Below are positions 32,727 through 41,429 of a stretch of 49,604 nt of DNA, piece after piece. The position numbers and the translations under genes were made by a program. Under the pieces are notes generated by a model. That model was not told the origin of the DNA, searched no databases, and saw only the letters and a program-made list of their open reading frames with translations. This DNA comes from Caldifarciminota bacterium SM23_42. GTDB lineage: Bacteria > Hydrothermota > Tepidihabitantia > SM23-42. Within the stretch, counting starts at the first letter, position 1; the number at the start of each line of letters is the position of its first letter. The stretch lies in assembly GCA_001303785.1 (NCBI GenBank), contig LJUJ01000019.1, positions 1 to 49,604 on the forward strand, read 5' to 3'.

Positions 32727-33359
32727 TTATATCTTTTCAAACTTCTCTTTCAACGCAATGTATCTGAGATAGTCGTCCAAATCGGTAATGCCTCTTATTA
32801 CTAGACTATTTTCATTCAGTGTAACAAGATTAACCTGAACAAGCTTGTTCACATAATCTTTCACTTTGACCTCGCTAATGCCGGTTATATTAGCGAGATA
32901 TTCAAATGAAAACGGTGAAACTTCAATGCCCCCCTCAGTTTCTTTCCCAACCTCCTTGGCCTTGGTTATGATATGTGCAAGAACTCTCCGCTCCTCGCTT
33001 TTTATTGTGAGCAATCTTATCTGTTCATCTGCTGTTCTCAGTCTACGGGTAAGAGTTTCCAGAACATATTCGATGAGCGGATTCGCACGAAGTTTTTCTT
33101 TGAATGACTCTTTATCAATAACCAAAAGCGAAACAGGTGTTACAGCAACTGCTCCTGCTGAGCGTGGTGAACCATCGATAATTGCCATCTCGCCGAAAAA
33201 GTCGCCTTCCTTCAATACTGCCAGAGTCTTTTCCTCATCGCCTTTTCCCTTGGTGATCTTGATTTTTCCTTCGCGGATCAGATACATGATTTCGCCTCGA
33301 TCGCCTTCATTAAATAGAACTTCACCCGGCTGGAGCTGCTTTTCCATGCCTTCCACCAT
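32727..33359 (-). CDS. Crp/Fnr-type cyclic-nucleotide-binding regulator
   Basis: An N-terminal cyclic-nucleotide-binding beta-roll is clear: LQPGEVLFNEGDRGEIMYLIREGKIKI, then GDFFGEMAIIDGSPRSAG with the phosphate-binding FGEMA...PRSA block. A linker helix and a C-terminal winged helix (YLANITGISEVKVKDYVNKL) follow. The 210-residue length fits the Crp family. Which nucleotide it senses, if any, is not readable. It heads the prfA-prmC-nadK-recN-pgsA-dapF operon and has AAGGAGG before its ATG. Confidence 0.88.
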   Translation of the reverse strand: MVEGMEKQLQPGEVLFNEGDRGEIMYLIREGKIKITKGKGDEEKTLAVLKEGDFFGEMAIIDGSPRSAGAVAVTPVSLLVIDKESFKEKLRANPLIEYVLETLTRRLRTADEQIRLLTIKSEERRVLAHIITKAKEVGKETEGGIEVSPFSFEYLANITGISEVKVKDYVNKLVQVNLVTLNENSLVIRGITDLDDYLRYIALKEKFEKI

Positions 33360-33377
33360 TTTTCCTCCTTACTCAAT

Positions 33378-33405
33378 ATTTTATCGAAAAACCCCAAAAA
33401 GTCAA
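33378..33405 (-). promoter_or_regulatory. Promoter of the crp-prfA-...-dapF operon
   Basis: On the minus strand TTGACT (33405-33400), a 16-bp spacer and TAAAAT (33383-33378). The leader to ATG 33359 is about 13 nt and contains AAGGAGG. Confidence 0.7.
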
Positions 33406-33930
33406 TGCCATTTTCACCCAAATCTCAGATTTGGTTGTGAAAATGAGCATCCCGAGCGCCAGTTCGGCGAGTCAATGCGAATTTTACTCGCACCTGTCTT
33501 TTGGTGCGACATTAAAATTCAGCATCCCGCATTTTCGATAGAAAGTGCGGGATTTCACTACATAAGTTGCCACGCCCCGCTGCGCGGGGCTCGCAGTGAT
33601 GGAGCGGGGGACTGCGAAATTCAGTGTCCCAAGTTTCCCAGCGGTTCGGGGACGAGGGGAGCCCTTAGGCTCGCCCTCTGCAAAGCTCACCAGGATATCA
33701 TAAAATCAGTAAGCAGGTTATCAGACTATCAGAACATCAGGCAGTAGACATCAGATTACCATGATACGTTATAGTCATTATGTCAATATGCCATTGTGTC
33801 GAGCGTCGTGAGGGCATAAATCGTCTTTTTCCAGTCTGATATCCTGGTATATTGACATCCTGCTTGCTGGTAGCCTGATCTTCTGATATGCTTCTTGTGA
33901 ATAAAGCGTTCAGCGTGGCTTCAAATATAC
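33406..33930. repeat. Repeat-rich intergenic region
   Basis: I see no gene here. From left to right there is a foldback around CCAAATCTCAGATTTGG (33419-33435), the REP-like stem-loop at 33479-33520, a GC-rich hairpin CCCCG/CGGGG near 33575, and another GGGATTTCAC-type unit. A tract rich in ATCAG and CTGAT words follows, bracketed by an 11-bp perfect inverted repeat (33690-33700 and 33837-33847). Confidence 0.55.
33479..33520 (-). repeat. REP-like stem-loop, copy 2
   Basis: On the minus strand this has the same layout as 668-709: the motif GCGGGATGCTGAA, outer stem GAATTTTA/TAAAATTC, a 2-nt bulge, inner stem TCGCACC/GGTGCGA and the identical loop AAAAGACA. The stem positions that differ between the copies change on both arms. 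Confidence 0.75.
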
Positions 33931-33958
33931 TTGACAGCTCGTTGTTTCTACGTATAAT
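33931..33958 (+). promoter_or_regulatory. Promoter of the TetR-RND operon
   Basis: TTGACA (33931-33936), a 16-bp spacer and TATAAT (33953-33958), both perfect. The -10 box is the left end of the operator palindrome, so a bound repressor would exclude RNA polymerase. Confidence 0.88.
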
Positions 33959-33980
33959 GACTGACTAGTCAGTCATTATA
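33953..33980. promoter_or_regulatory. TetR-type operator, perfect 28-bp palindrome
   Basis: All 28 bases from 33953 to 33980 form a perfect palindrome centred on TGACTAGTCA. It covers the -10 box and the predicted transcription start, 30 bp before the TetR gene. Autoregulation by that repressor is the natural inference. Confidence 0.85.
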
Positions 33981-34010
33981 AACCACCCCTCCATAATTGT
34001 GGTCTAATGA

Positions 34011-34616
34011 ATGGTTATCGATAATATGAGAAAAAAGGAAACAAAGACAAGAGATAAAATCATTAAAAATGCCCTCAAGATTTTTGCCAGAAAGGGCTAT
34101 TTCAGAACCACGGTCGATGATATTGCCCAGGCCACGGGTCTGGCCAAGGGTACTGTTTACCTCTACTTCAAGGACAAACAGGACCTTTATGTTGCGACCA
34201 TTGATGAGCATTTCACTCGTGCTCTCGACACTCTTGCTGGAATCAATGCCAAGAGCATCACACCAAGGGAAAAGATGCAGGAAATCGCTATCAGCGTCAT
34301 CAACTATATCAGGCATTTGAAAACCAGTTATATGTTATTCACATTTGAGAACATCAATTTGAAAGGCAAAACACTCAAAAATATCCACTCAATAATCGAA
34401 CCCAAGATTCAGGAAATGATTGACCTGATCAGCGACATCATAGAAGACGGCGTTGCGAACAAGCAGTTTCGCAAAGTCGACCCTAGAATTACAGCATTTT
34501 ATTTTCTCAGTATGATACGAGCGATTTTTCTAAGCAATTTATATGTATCAGAAGCATCCTTTCAGACAGACACTGTACTTAAGCTCTTTTTTGAAGGTTT
34601 AAACAAAAGGAGGTAG
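34011..34616 (+). CDS. TetR/AcrR-family repressor of the efflux operon
   Basis: The N-terminal helix-turn-helix is typical: ALKIFARKGYFRTTVDDIAQATGLAKGTVYLYFKDKQDLY. A helical ligand-binding domain fills the rest of the 201 residues. An ATG five codons downstream is an alternative start, and neither start has a strong ribosome-binding site. It is the first gene before the beta-barrel, TolC, adaptor and RND genes. It most likely represses them and itself through the palindrome at 33953-33980. The inducer is unknown. Confidence 0.92.
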   Translation: MVIDNMRKKETKTRDKIIKNALKIFARKGYFRTTVDDIAQATGLAKGTVYLYFKDKQDLYVATIDEHFTRALDTLAGINAKSITPREKMQEIAISVINYIRHLKTSYMLFTFENINLKGKTLKNIHSIIEPKIQEMIDLISDIIEDGVANKQFRKVDPRITAFYFLSMIRAIFLSNLYVSEASFQTDTVLKLFFEGLNKRR

Positions 34617-34621
34617 TCAGC

Positions 34622-35141
34622 ATGTTACTATCTGGGATACTCATCATCGCTTCTCTGTTTCAGGCTAGTGAAAACGTTGAATTCTCACTTGGCCTCAACT
34701 ATTCTTCATACCTTCTGTTTCAAGATACTTTAGAGGCGAAAGGGAAATGGAATATTGGTGGCGAGATAGGTGTGGATAATGTTATACCAAATATCGGCTT
34801 GAAATACTCCACTGAGTCTTTGCACCAGTTTCAACATCTTGCCATTTCTCAAGGTGCCGTGGCTCCGGGTATCTGTAGAGACTGGTTTGGGCATCTACTA
34901 CTGGCGTGGGCTATATGATAGCGAGGTAATTGAGCTGCCCAACGGTGAAAAAGCTGAGGAATGGGATATTGGTTTTGTTGGCGGTTTCACCCTTCAAGTC
35001 AGACCCGTCAAATACCTGGGCATTGAATACGTGATGCGTTACAATTATATGGCTAGTGCGGAGATTTATAAATATGGTTTCTATGATAAGGATGATAAGA
35101 TATGGGAAAATGGCGTTGGTGTGAAGTTCATTATCCCCTAG
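34622..35141 (+). pseudogene. Outer-membrane beta-barrel protein with a frameshift
   Basis: The first frame starts at ATG 34622 with a signal-like MLLSGILIIASLFQAS and continues as amphipathic strands (NVEFSLGLNYSSYLLF, NIGGEIGVDNVIPNIGLKYS). It loses this character after about 34830 and stops near 34918. A second frame, open from before 34839 to TAG/TAA at 35141, carries on with beta strands (WLRVSVETGLGIYYWRG, VGGFTLQVRPVKYLGIEYVMRYNY) and ends GVKFIIP. Together they make one barrel of about 172 residues broken between roughly 34790 and 34840. Loss of function or a sequencing indel are both possible. Confidence 0.75.
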
Positions 35142-35203
35142 CTAACCTTGATGCTTACAGTATTACTAAACCTTTGGAAGTCTCATCAATTTAGGAGGTA
35201 ACG

Positions 35204-36475
35204 ATGGCATTAATCATGGCCTTAGTTCTCAGTATATCAGCGGGCGACACACTATATTTTACCGTGGACGAGGCAATCGACTATGCTTTGCAGAACAACC
35301 CTGAGATCGAGCAATTATCGATCGAACTTCAAAAATCAGAGGAACAAGTTGGCCAGACAATCTCAGCCTTCTACCCCAGCATTTCTGCGAATGGTTACTA
35401 CGCCTACGTCACTGATGTGGCGGTAATTGAGTTTGATAGCATCCCCATACCATTTGGCGCCCATGAAAACTACAATGTACAACTATCACTGCAGCAGGTT
35501 ATCTTTGCCTGGGGAAAATTGTACAACGCTTATAAGATATCAGATCTCGCCAGCGACATCGCCGAATTGAATCTATTGAGGAAGCGACAGGAAGTACGTT
35601 ATTCGGTGGCTGACGCTTTCTACACATTGTTGGTGCTCGAAGAATATCTCAATCAAGCACGGGAGAACCTCGCGCAACTCCAGCGGTACACGGCTGTCGT
35701 CGAGACCCGATACAAGGCAGGACTGGTCTCTCAATTTGATCTGCTACGTGCCCGGGTGCAAGCGGAAAATCTAAAACCAACAGTCATCAACACAGAAAAT
35801 ACGCTCAACCTAGCGCGCGAAGGTTTCAGACTACTGTTGGGGATGGACTTGCAGACAGAGTACGTATTATCCGGTGAACTGAGAGCGGTCGAAGAGGAGT
35901 TCTCCCTCGACCAACTAACTACCAGCGCCCTTCAGAATCGCGCTGAAATCAAGAATCTGAAGAAGGCAGAAAGAATTGCCCAACTGAATCAAGCTATTGC
36001 GCGCCGTGCGAATCTGCCGAGCCTCGTTGGCGGAGCGTCATACGAGCGTAGAAAGCCCTTCAGCTTCACCGGTGACGAGTGGGGCTCAACCATGACCTTT
36101 AATCTGGGCTTCGAGTGGCCGATTTTCAGCGGCTTCGGTAATCTACACAAAAGCCGAGAAGCTTCTCTTATGATCAAGGAAGCACGTCTGGCCCTCGAGA
36201 ATTTGGAAAGAGCTATTGTGGTCGAGGTTAAGCAAGCTTATTTAAGCTTCCTGGCGGCGAAAGAAGCAATTGGCGCTGCCGAGGACAATGTCGAACAAGC
36301 CGAGAAGTCAGTAGAAATCATTGCAACGAGATACAAGAACGGGTTAGCAACAAATCTTGAGGTCCTGGATGCCCAGCTTGCCATGATGCAAGCACAGGTG
36401 AACTATCTTCAGGAGGTCAAGAATTACAACACATCATTGGCCGAAATTTATAAGGCAATTGGTAAGGAGGAATAA
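35204..36475 (+). CDS. TolC-family outer-membrane efflux protein
   Basis: This 423-residue protein starts with a signal peptide (MALIMALVLSISAG) and shows the two-fold TolC pattern. That is TVDEAIDYALQNNPEIEQL near the N-terminus, long helices with QARENLAQLQRYTAVVETRYKAGLVSQFDLLRAR, and the second repeat ENVEQAEKSVEIIATRYKNGLATNLEVLDAQ (given here as EQAEKSVEIIATRYKNG). It forms the outer-membrane channel for the RND pump encoded downstream. GGAGG lies 7 nt before the ATG. Its stop abuts the adaptor start. Confidence 0.92.
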   Translation: MALIMALVLSISAGDTLYFTVDEAIDYALQNNPEIEQLSIELQKSEEQVGQTISAFYPSISANGYYAYVTDVAVIEFDSIPIPFGAHENYNVQLSLQQVIFAWGKLYNAYKISDLASDIAELNLLRKRQEVRYSVADAFYTLLVLEEYLNQARENLAQLQRYTAVVETRYKAGLVSQFDLLRARVQAENLKPTVINTENTLNLAREGFRLLLGMDLQTEYVLSGELRAVEEEFSLDQLTTSALQNRAEIKNLKKAERIAQLNQAIARRANLPSLVGGASYERRKPFSFTGDEWGSTMTFNLGFEWPIFSGFGNLHKSREASLMIKEARLALENLERAIVVEVKQAYLSFLAAKEAIGAAEDNVEQAEKSVEIIATRYKNGLATNLEVLDAQLAMMQAQVNYLQEVKNYNTSLAEIYKAIGKEE

Positions 36476-37357
36476 ATGCGCAAGTGGTTGATTATCATAA
36501 TTGTCATTGTGGTTCTGACCGCTGCAATCATGTTACGCGTGGGCGCAAGTCAGCGTAAAGGACAGAAAGAAGAAGTTACACAAGTTATCCCCGTCGAGAT
36601 AGTAACTGCGACCAAAGGAGATGTAGTAAGTACTTGTGAGGTGTTGGGAACGATTGTCGCAGACAAGACGGCTCAGGTGTTTCCGGAAGCGATGGGTCGC
36701 GTCATGCGCCTGCTGGTCAAGGAAGGCGCGTATGTGAAGAAAGATGCCAACATAATGGCAACGCGTAACGAAACGGTCGGTTTCGAATATGAAGAAGGTT
36801 TCATAAAATCCCCGATCAGTGGTTACGTTGGTGAATTAATGGTTGACGTCGGATCCATGGTCTCACCTCAAGCTCCTGTTGCGCTAATCGTTGACTATTA
36901 TCGTGTGAAAATCGAATTCCACGTCGCCGAGGTCAATGTCGGATGTGTACAGATGAATCAAAAGGTGAATATTGTCGTTGACGGAATCGGCGAGAATTTC
37001 ACAGCACGTGTTTCGGAAATCAGCCCGGTAATCGATGCGATGACACGTACGGCAGCGGTCAAGGCAGTTACTTCAAACCCTAAGAAATTATTACAACCTG
37101 GAATGACGGCGCGAGTACAAGTAAATCTCGGCGAAAAGAGTGGTGCACTTCGTATTCCAAAAGACGCCTTGCTGGACAGCTATCTATTCGTGGTCACAGA
37201 TAGCACTGCGAAACGTCGTGATGTAGAGGTGGGATTAATTGGTGACGCTTACGTAGAAATACTCGAAGGCTTAACGGATGGAGAGAAAGTGATCGTAGTT
37301 GGTCAACAAAGACTTGCTGGCGGTGAAAAAGTCAATCCCATAGCCAGGGGTGAGTAA
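36476..37357 (+). CDS. RND efflux periplasmic adaptor (membrane fusion protein)
   Basis: An N-terminal membrane anchor (WLIIIIVIVVLTAAIMLRV) is followed by a barrel-sandwich/lipoyl domain (GRVMRLLVKEGAYVKKDANIM, then IKSPISGYVGELMVDVGSMV). Beta-barrel and membrane-proximal domains complete it (NPKKLLQPGMTARVQV, LTDGEKVIVVGQQRL). At 293 residues it is short, with a reduced coiled-coil hairpin. It starts directly at the TolC stop, and its own stop shares a base with the RND start. Confidence 0.92.
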   Translation: MRKWLIIIIVIVVLTAAIMLRVGASQRKGQKEEVTQVIPVEIVTATKGDVVSTCEVLGTIVADKTAQVFPEAMGRVMRLLVKEGAYVKKDANIMATRNETVGFEYEEGFIKSPISGYVGELMVDVGSMVSPQAPVALIVDYYRVKIEFHVAEVNVGCVQMNQKVNIVVDGIGENFTARVSEISPVIDAMTRTAAVKAVTSNPKKLLQPGMTARVQVNLGEKSGALRIPKDALLDSYLFVVTDSTAKRRDVEVGLIGDAYVEILEGLTDGEKVIVVGQQRLAGGEKVNPIARGE

Positions 37358-40300
37358 TGAAGATAACTGAAGTTTCAATCAGAAGACCGCTTTCGGTCGC
37401 CATGGTGTTCCTGGGTATAATCCTCTTTGGTTTCATCTCGGTTACGAACTTGCCTGTTGCACTTTACCCCGACGTTTCCTTTCCTATGATGATCGTTCTA
37501 ACGGGTTATTCCGGGGCTGGCCCCGAGGAAATCGAGACGAACATAACCGATCCTCTTGAGCAAACCTTAGGTACAGTAAACAACCTGGAAAAGATAACCT
37601 CAACCACATCGGAAAACATCTCGACCATCATATTGCAGTTCGATTGGGGAACAGACCTCGATGCAGCATCTAATGACGTCCGTGACCGCCTCGGAATCTT
37701 GATCCCCTACTTACCGGATGATGCAGACTATCCGATGATTTTCAAGTTTGACATATCGCAGCAACCGGTCGTGATGTACACGATAGGTGGTGATATCGAT
37801 CCGCTGGAACTTGATGAAATTGCCGATGACGTTGCTGACAGAATCCAACGTGTCGGTGGTGTTGCTGCATCATATGCATTGAGTGGCACGTTCCGCGAAA
37901 TACAAATAATCCTGAACCCCTTAAGACTGAAGGGTACAGGTCTTACACCCGACCAAATCATCGGTGCTTTACAGGCGCAGAACGTAAATTATCCTCTGGG
38001 CAACATAGTCACCGGCACGAAAACCTACATTCTTCGAACCATTGGACAATATGAGGACCTCGACGAAATACGCAATACTGTTGTTGGTAGCAGTAATGGA
38101 GTCCCGATATACCTTTCTCAAGTTGCTGACGTCAAATTCCAGGCATCCGAACAAACGTCGATCTCACGAACGAATGGAGTTCCATCGATATGGGGCATGG
38201 CGCAGAAACGGACAGATGCCAACGCGGCAAATGTTGGAAATAGCGTAGCTACCGAACTTGAAGAAATAAGGAAAGACCTCCCCCCAGGTGTACAAATAGA
38301 CGTAATATTCAACCAAGCCGACTTCATCATACGCTCCGTACGCAGTACTGCTCAAACCCTAATCATGGGGGCGATTCTTGCAGTCATCGTCCTCTTTCTG
38401 TTCCTGGGTAGCTTCCGGTCCACCATATACATGGCCGTCGCGATACCAGTCGCCGTCTTCTTTGCACTTTTCTTCATGTATTTCTTTAACATGAGTCTCA
38501 ACATCATTTCGCTCGGCGGTCTCACTGTTGCGATCGGTATGGTGCTCGATTCCGCGATTGTCGTATTTGAATCAATATTCAGAAAGAAGGAACAAGGCAT
38601 AGAGCCAGTGCAGGCTGCCTGCCAAGGTACAGCAGAAGTGGGACCAGCAATCACTGCCTCGACACTGACCACCGTTGCCGTCTTCTTGCCCCTCCTTCTG
38701 GTTAGCGGCTTCGCCTCGATATTTTTCAGACCACTCGCCCTAACCGTGACCTTCGCCCTTATCTCATCTCTCGTTGTAGCACTAACTATTATCCCTATGC
38801 TAACCGTGCGTTTCGGGGCAGTTAAGCGACGCGATGACCGAAGGGGTTTCAGCAAGAACCTGGGTGCTTTTTATGAAAGAGTTGAGGGAACATACACCCG
38901 GCTCATTCGCTGGGCACTGGGTCACAGGAAAACGGTCATTATCGGAACCGTCGCTGTGTTTTTCGCAAGTCTCATTCTCATCCCCTTCATCGGCACTGAA
39001 TTGAGCCCTGACATCGACCAGGGCGAGATTATTGTTAATGCCGAAATGCCGGTCGGCACCAATCTCTGGGTGACTGATTCGGTAGTGAAGAAACTGGAAC
39101 AAATAATCGTCGAGGAAGTTCCTGAGATAGAAATACTCTCTACTTCAATCGGCGCCGGTGAGGGTGGCTTTACCAGCCTTTTCGCGGCCACCTCGGGTCC
39201 ACATGCAGCGCAACTATGGCTCGAATTGGTCAATCGCGAGGAAAGAAGCCGGTCGGTGAAAAAGATTCAGGAAGACCTGCGACCAAAAGTGATGAACATC
39301 ATTCCAGGACTCAAGGTAACATTCGGCGGAAACGAATTTGAAATGTTTGGTGGTGGTTCGGCGATCGAGGTAAAGATCATCGGTTACGACCGTGAGAAAG
39401 CCCGCGAAATCTCTGAAGAGCTCGTGGAAAAAATGCAGGGTGTCAAGGGACTCGTCGACCTTGAATCCAGTCTAAGCGAAGGTAAACCTGAGCTTCGTCT
39501 AATTATCGATCGGCGGAAAGCAGCGAACTTTGGTTTAACGCCGTATGATATCGGAAACGTGCTTCGTTCACGCGTCGAAGGCATCATTGCCAGTCAGTAT
39601 CGCAAAGAAGGTGACGAATACAACATCAGAATCATGCTCGACGAAGAGTATCGAGATGAGTTGAAGAAAATAACAGCGATGACGATCACCACTCCCGTTG
39701 GCGATGTACCAATCCAGAATTTCGTCAAAGACACAATCGCCGTGGGCCCCGTAGAGATTGAACACGAAGATACCAAACGTCTGGTAACGATCACTGCCGA
39801 TGTTGAAGGCCGGGACGCGGGAAGCGCCGGTGCTGATGTGCAAGGAATTATCAGCGCGACGCAAATACCAGCTGATTTCACGCTTGAAATGGGCGGTGGG
39901 TTTGAGCAACAGGTGGAAACCTTCCGCGATCTATTTTTCGTCATCATTCTGGCCATTATTCTCGTGTACATGATCATGGTCGGACAATTCGAATCTTTCA
40001 GGGAACCGTTCATCATCATGTTCACGATTCCATTGGCAATCATCGGTGTCTTGTGGATGCTGTTCTTCACCGGCACAACCATCAACATGCAGAGCCTGTT
40101 GGGCGTGCTGCTTCTCGGCGGTATTGTAGTGAACAACGCGATCGTCTATATCACGTACACGAATCAGCTGCGCCGTCAGCAGAATATGGCCTGTATTGAC
40201 GCAGTTATCGAAGCGGGCAGAGTTCGCCTCCGGCCGATATTGATGACCGCGTTTACGACGAGTTTCGGGCTCGTTCCGATGGCATTGGGCATCGGCGCCG

Positions 40301-40452
40301 GTAATGAGCTCCGTGCACCAATGGCACGTAGCGTAATCGGCGGACTGATGCTTTCGACATTCTTGACCCTAGTCTTCATTCCAGTTCTGTATACAATCTT
40401 CGAACGCAGAAAGAACAAGTCCGGCGGCAAAGCCAAGAAGGAATCCAAATAA
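37357..40452 (+). CDS. RND-family efflux transporter (AcrB/HAE1 type)
   Basis: This 1031-residue inner-membrane pump has the RND start ITEVSIRRPLSVAMVFLGIILFG, two large periplasmic loops and twelve expected TM helices. In TM4 the usual Asp-Asp pair is Asp-Ser (GMVLDSAIVVFES), and in TM10 the usual Lys is Asn (GGIVVNNAIVY). The proton relay therefore differs from E. coli AcrB, as in many HAE1 pumps of FCB-type bacteria. Together with TolC and the adaptor it forms a complete tripartite exporter under TetR control. The substrate cannot be predicted. Confidence 0.95.
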   Translation: MKITEVSIRRPLSVAMVFLGIILFGFISVTNLPVALYPDVSFPMMIVLTGYSGAGPEEIETNITDPLEQTLGTVNNLEKITSTTSENISTIILQFDWGTDLDAASNDVRDRLGILIPYLPDDADYPMIFKFDISQQPVVMYTIGGDIDPLELDEIADDVADRIQRVGGVAASYALSGTFREIQIILNPLRLKGTGLTPDQIIGALQAQNVNYPLGNIVTGTKTYILRTIGQYEDLDEIRNTVVGSSNGVPIYLSQVADVKFQASEQTSISRTNGVPSIWGMAQKRTDANAANVGNSVATELEEIRKDLPPGVQIDVIFNQADFIIRSVRSTAQTLIMGAILAVIVLFLFLGSFRSTIYMAVAIPVAVFFALFFMYFFNMSLNIISLGGLTVAIGMVLDSAIVVFESIFRKKEQGIEPVQAACQGTAEVGPAITASTLTTVAVFLPLLLVSGFASIFFRPLALTVTFALISSLVVALTIIPMLTVRFGAVKRRDDRRGFSKNLGAFYERVEGTYTRLIRWALGHRKTVIIGTVAVFFASLILIPFIGTELSPDIDQGEIIVNAEMPVGTNLWVTDSVVKKLEQIIVEEVPEIEILSTSIGAGEGGFTSLFAATSGPHAAQLWLELVNREERSRSVKKIQEDLRPKVMNIIPGLKVTFGGNEFEMFGGGSAIEVKIIGYDREKAREISEELVEKMQGVKGLVDLESSLSEGKPELRLIIDRRKAANFGLTPYDIGNVLRSRVEGIIASQYRKEGDEYNIRIMLDEEYRDELKKITAMTITTPVGDVPIQNFVKDTIAVGPVEIEHEDTKRLVTITADVEGRDAGSAGADVQGIISATQIPADFTLEMGGGFEQQVETFRDLFFVIILAIILVYMIMVGQFESFREPFIIMFTIPLAIIGVLWMLFFTGTTINMQSLLGVLLLGGIVVNNAIVYITYTNQLRRQQNMACIDAVIEAGRVRLRPILMTAFTTSFGLVPMALGIGAGNELRAPMARSVIGGLMLSTFLTLVFIPVLYTIFERRKNKSGGKAKKESK

Positions 40453-40464
40453 AGTGAAATAATC

Positions 40465-40517
40465 CCCGCATCCTACTGCTAAATCCCACCCCAATTTGTG
40501 GGAAGGTAGGATGCGGG
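40465..40517 (+). terminator. Strong hairpin after the RND operon
   Basis: CCCGCATCCTAC (40465-40476) and GTAGGATGCGGG (40506-40517) pair over 12 bp, with an inner CCCAC/GTGGG stem. It begins 13 nt after the transporter stop. There is no T-run directly after it, but it would stabilise or end the transcript. Confidence 0.6.
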
Positions 40518-40626
40518 TTTACCCCGTGGAATACCACCAACCGTAGGCTATATCACATCATTGATGTGGCCCCGGACTTCAATATTCCTTTCGAAGCTGT
40601 TGCAATGTGTTATTCCACGGGGTAAA
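40518..40626. repeat. 109-bp element with perfect 16-bp terminal inverted repeats
   Basis: Positions 40518-40533 (reading TTTACCCCGTGGAATA) are an exact inverted copy of 40611-40626. The 77-bp core contains CATCA/TGATG and has no reading frame of note. The size and ends suggest a MITE-like or foldback element placed directly after the terminator hairpin. Confidence 0.5.
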
Positions 40627-41225
40627 TCCCTCGCCTGCTCAGGCGGGTCGAAAGGCATACTCACCGAGAAGACGCCGCACAGTCATTTTATGAATACAAG
40701 TCATACCGCCAATTCACTCACGATGCCATAATTTCAGTAAACTTTATGGTTCGAGCCTATCGATTCCGTTTTTGCTCAAATCTCTGATTTGATTGCAGAA
40801 AACGAGAATTCCGCATCCGCGGGAGAACAATTATACCTCACCGAGGTATTTCGGTATTACGCCAATTAGCTAAATACCGAAATATGAAACCGCGCAATAA
40901 TCTAAGTGTTGTAATATCACTGTAACGTTTTCTGTCTACGCCAAATTTCTTCAAATTTTGATTTGAGGAGAAATTTGAGCGTCCCGGTTTCTTGATTTAG
41001 GGCAATCTGTGATTTAGCAACAAGAATCAGTGTCCCGCTGTCCGGAGGGTCCGGAGGTTTCGAGTACAACGAGAAAAAGTCCCGAGCGTAGTCGAGGGAA
41101 TCTCATTGTCGGGTAATCATATCTTTTCATCGCCGCCTGTCCCGTAAGATCTCAAATGCACAGGGTAATCGACGTTGCACTGTACCGTGACCTTGATTTT
41201 GCCCTCATTAAGTGTATAATCGTGC
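40627..41225. repeat. Intergenic foldback elements
   Basis: There is no gene. A foldback around CAAATCTCTGATTTG lies near 40778-40792. A 12-bp perfect inverted repeat (40847-40858 and 40873-40884) has a 14-nt loop. Related GAGNRTCCCG-ended foldbacks lie near 40960-41040. The word GCCAATTAGC plus AATACCGA at 40861-40883 recurs near 41476-41498. Confidence 0.5.
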
Positions 41226-41429
41226 ATACCTAAAAAGCGCAAAACGTATATCTACCAGCAAGACCACGATGACGAAGATAGCGCACTCGAATTTGAACTT
41301 CAATTCCAAAGCACACTCACAACTGCTGAGCGCTTCAAGATGATGTTCATGATGTCAAATTTGGTAAAAGAAATCTTACTCAGAAAAGGCTATATGAAAT
41401 CCGTTGAGATTGTACAGCGGGATTCATAA
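41226..41429 (+). pseudogene. Decayed small protein gene (67 codons) with ATA in place of ATG
   Basis: The frame from ATA 41226 to TAA 41427-41429 encodes PKKRKTYIYQQ, an acidic stretch, then ALEFELQFQSTLTTAERFKM and EILLRKGYMKSVEIVQRDS. The composition and the ELxxQxxLTxxERFxMMF...RxGYxKxVEIVxR pattern resemble small proteins often found beside nucleotidyltransferase genes. No such partner is present here. No ATG, GTG or TTG precedes it in frame after the upstream stop. A TATAAT at 41215-41220 sits just ahead. It is probably a start-codon mutant or a relic. Confidence 0.5.

Noticed and set aside
33690-33847. Possible integration or attachment site from the 11-bp inverted repeat and the ATCAG-rich tract
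   Set aside because: No integrase, target duplication or tRNA end is linked to it; it looks like low-complexity spacer.
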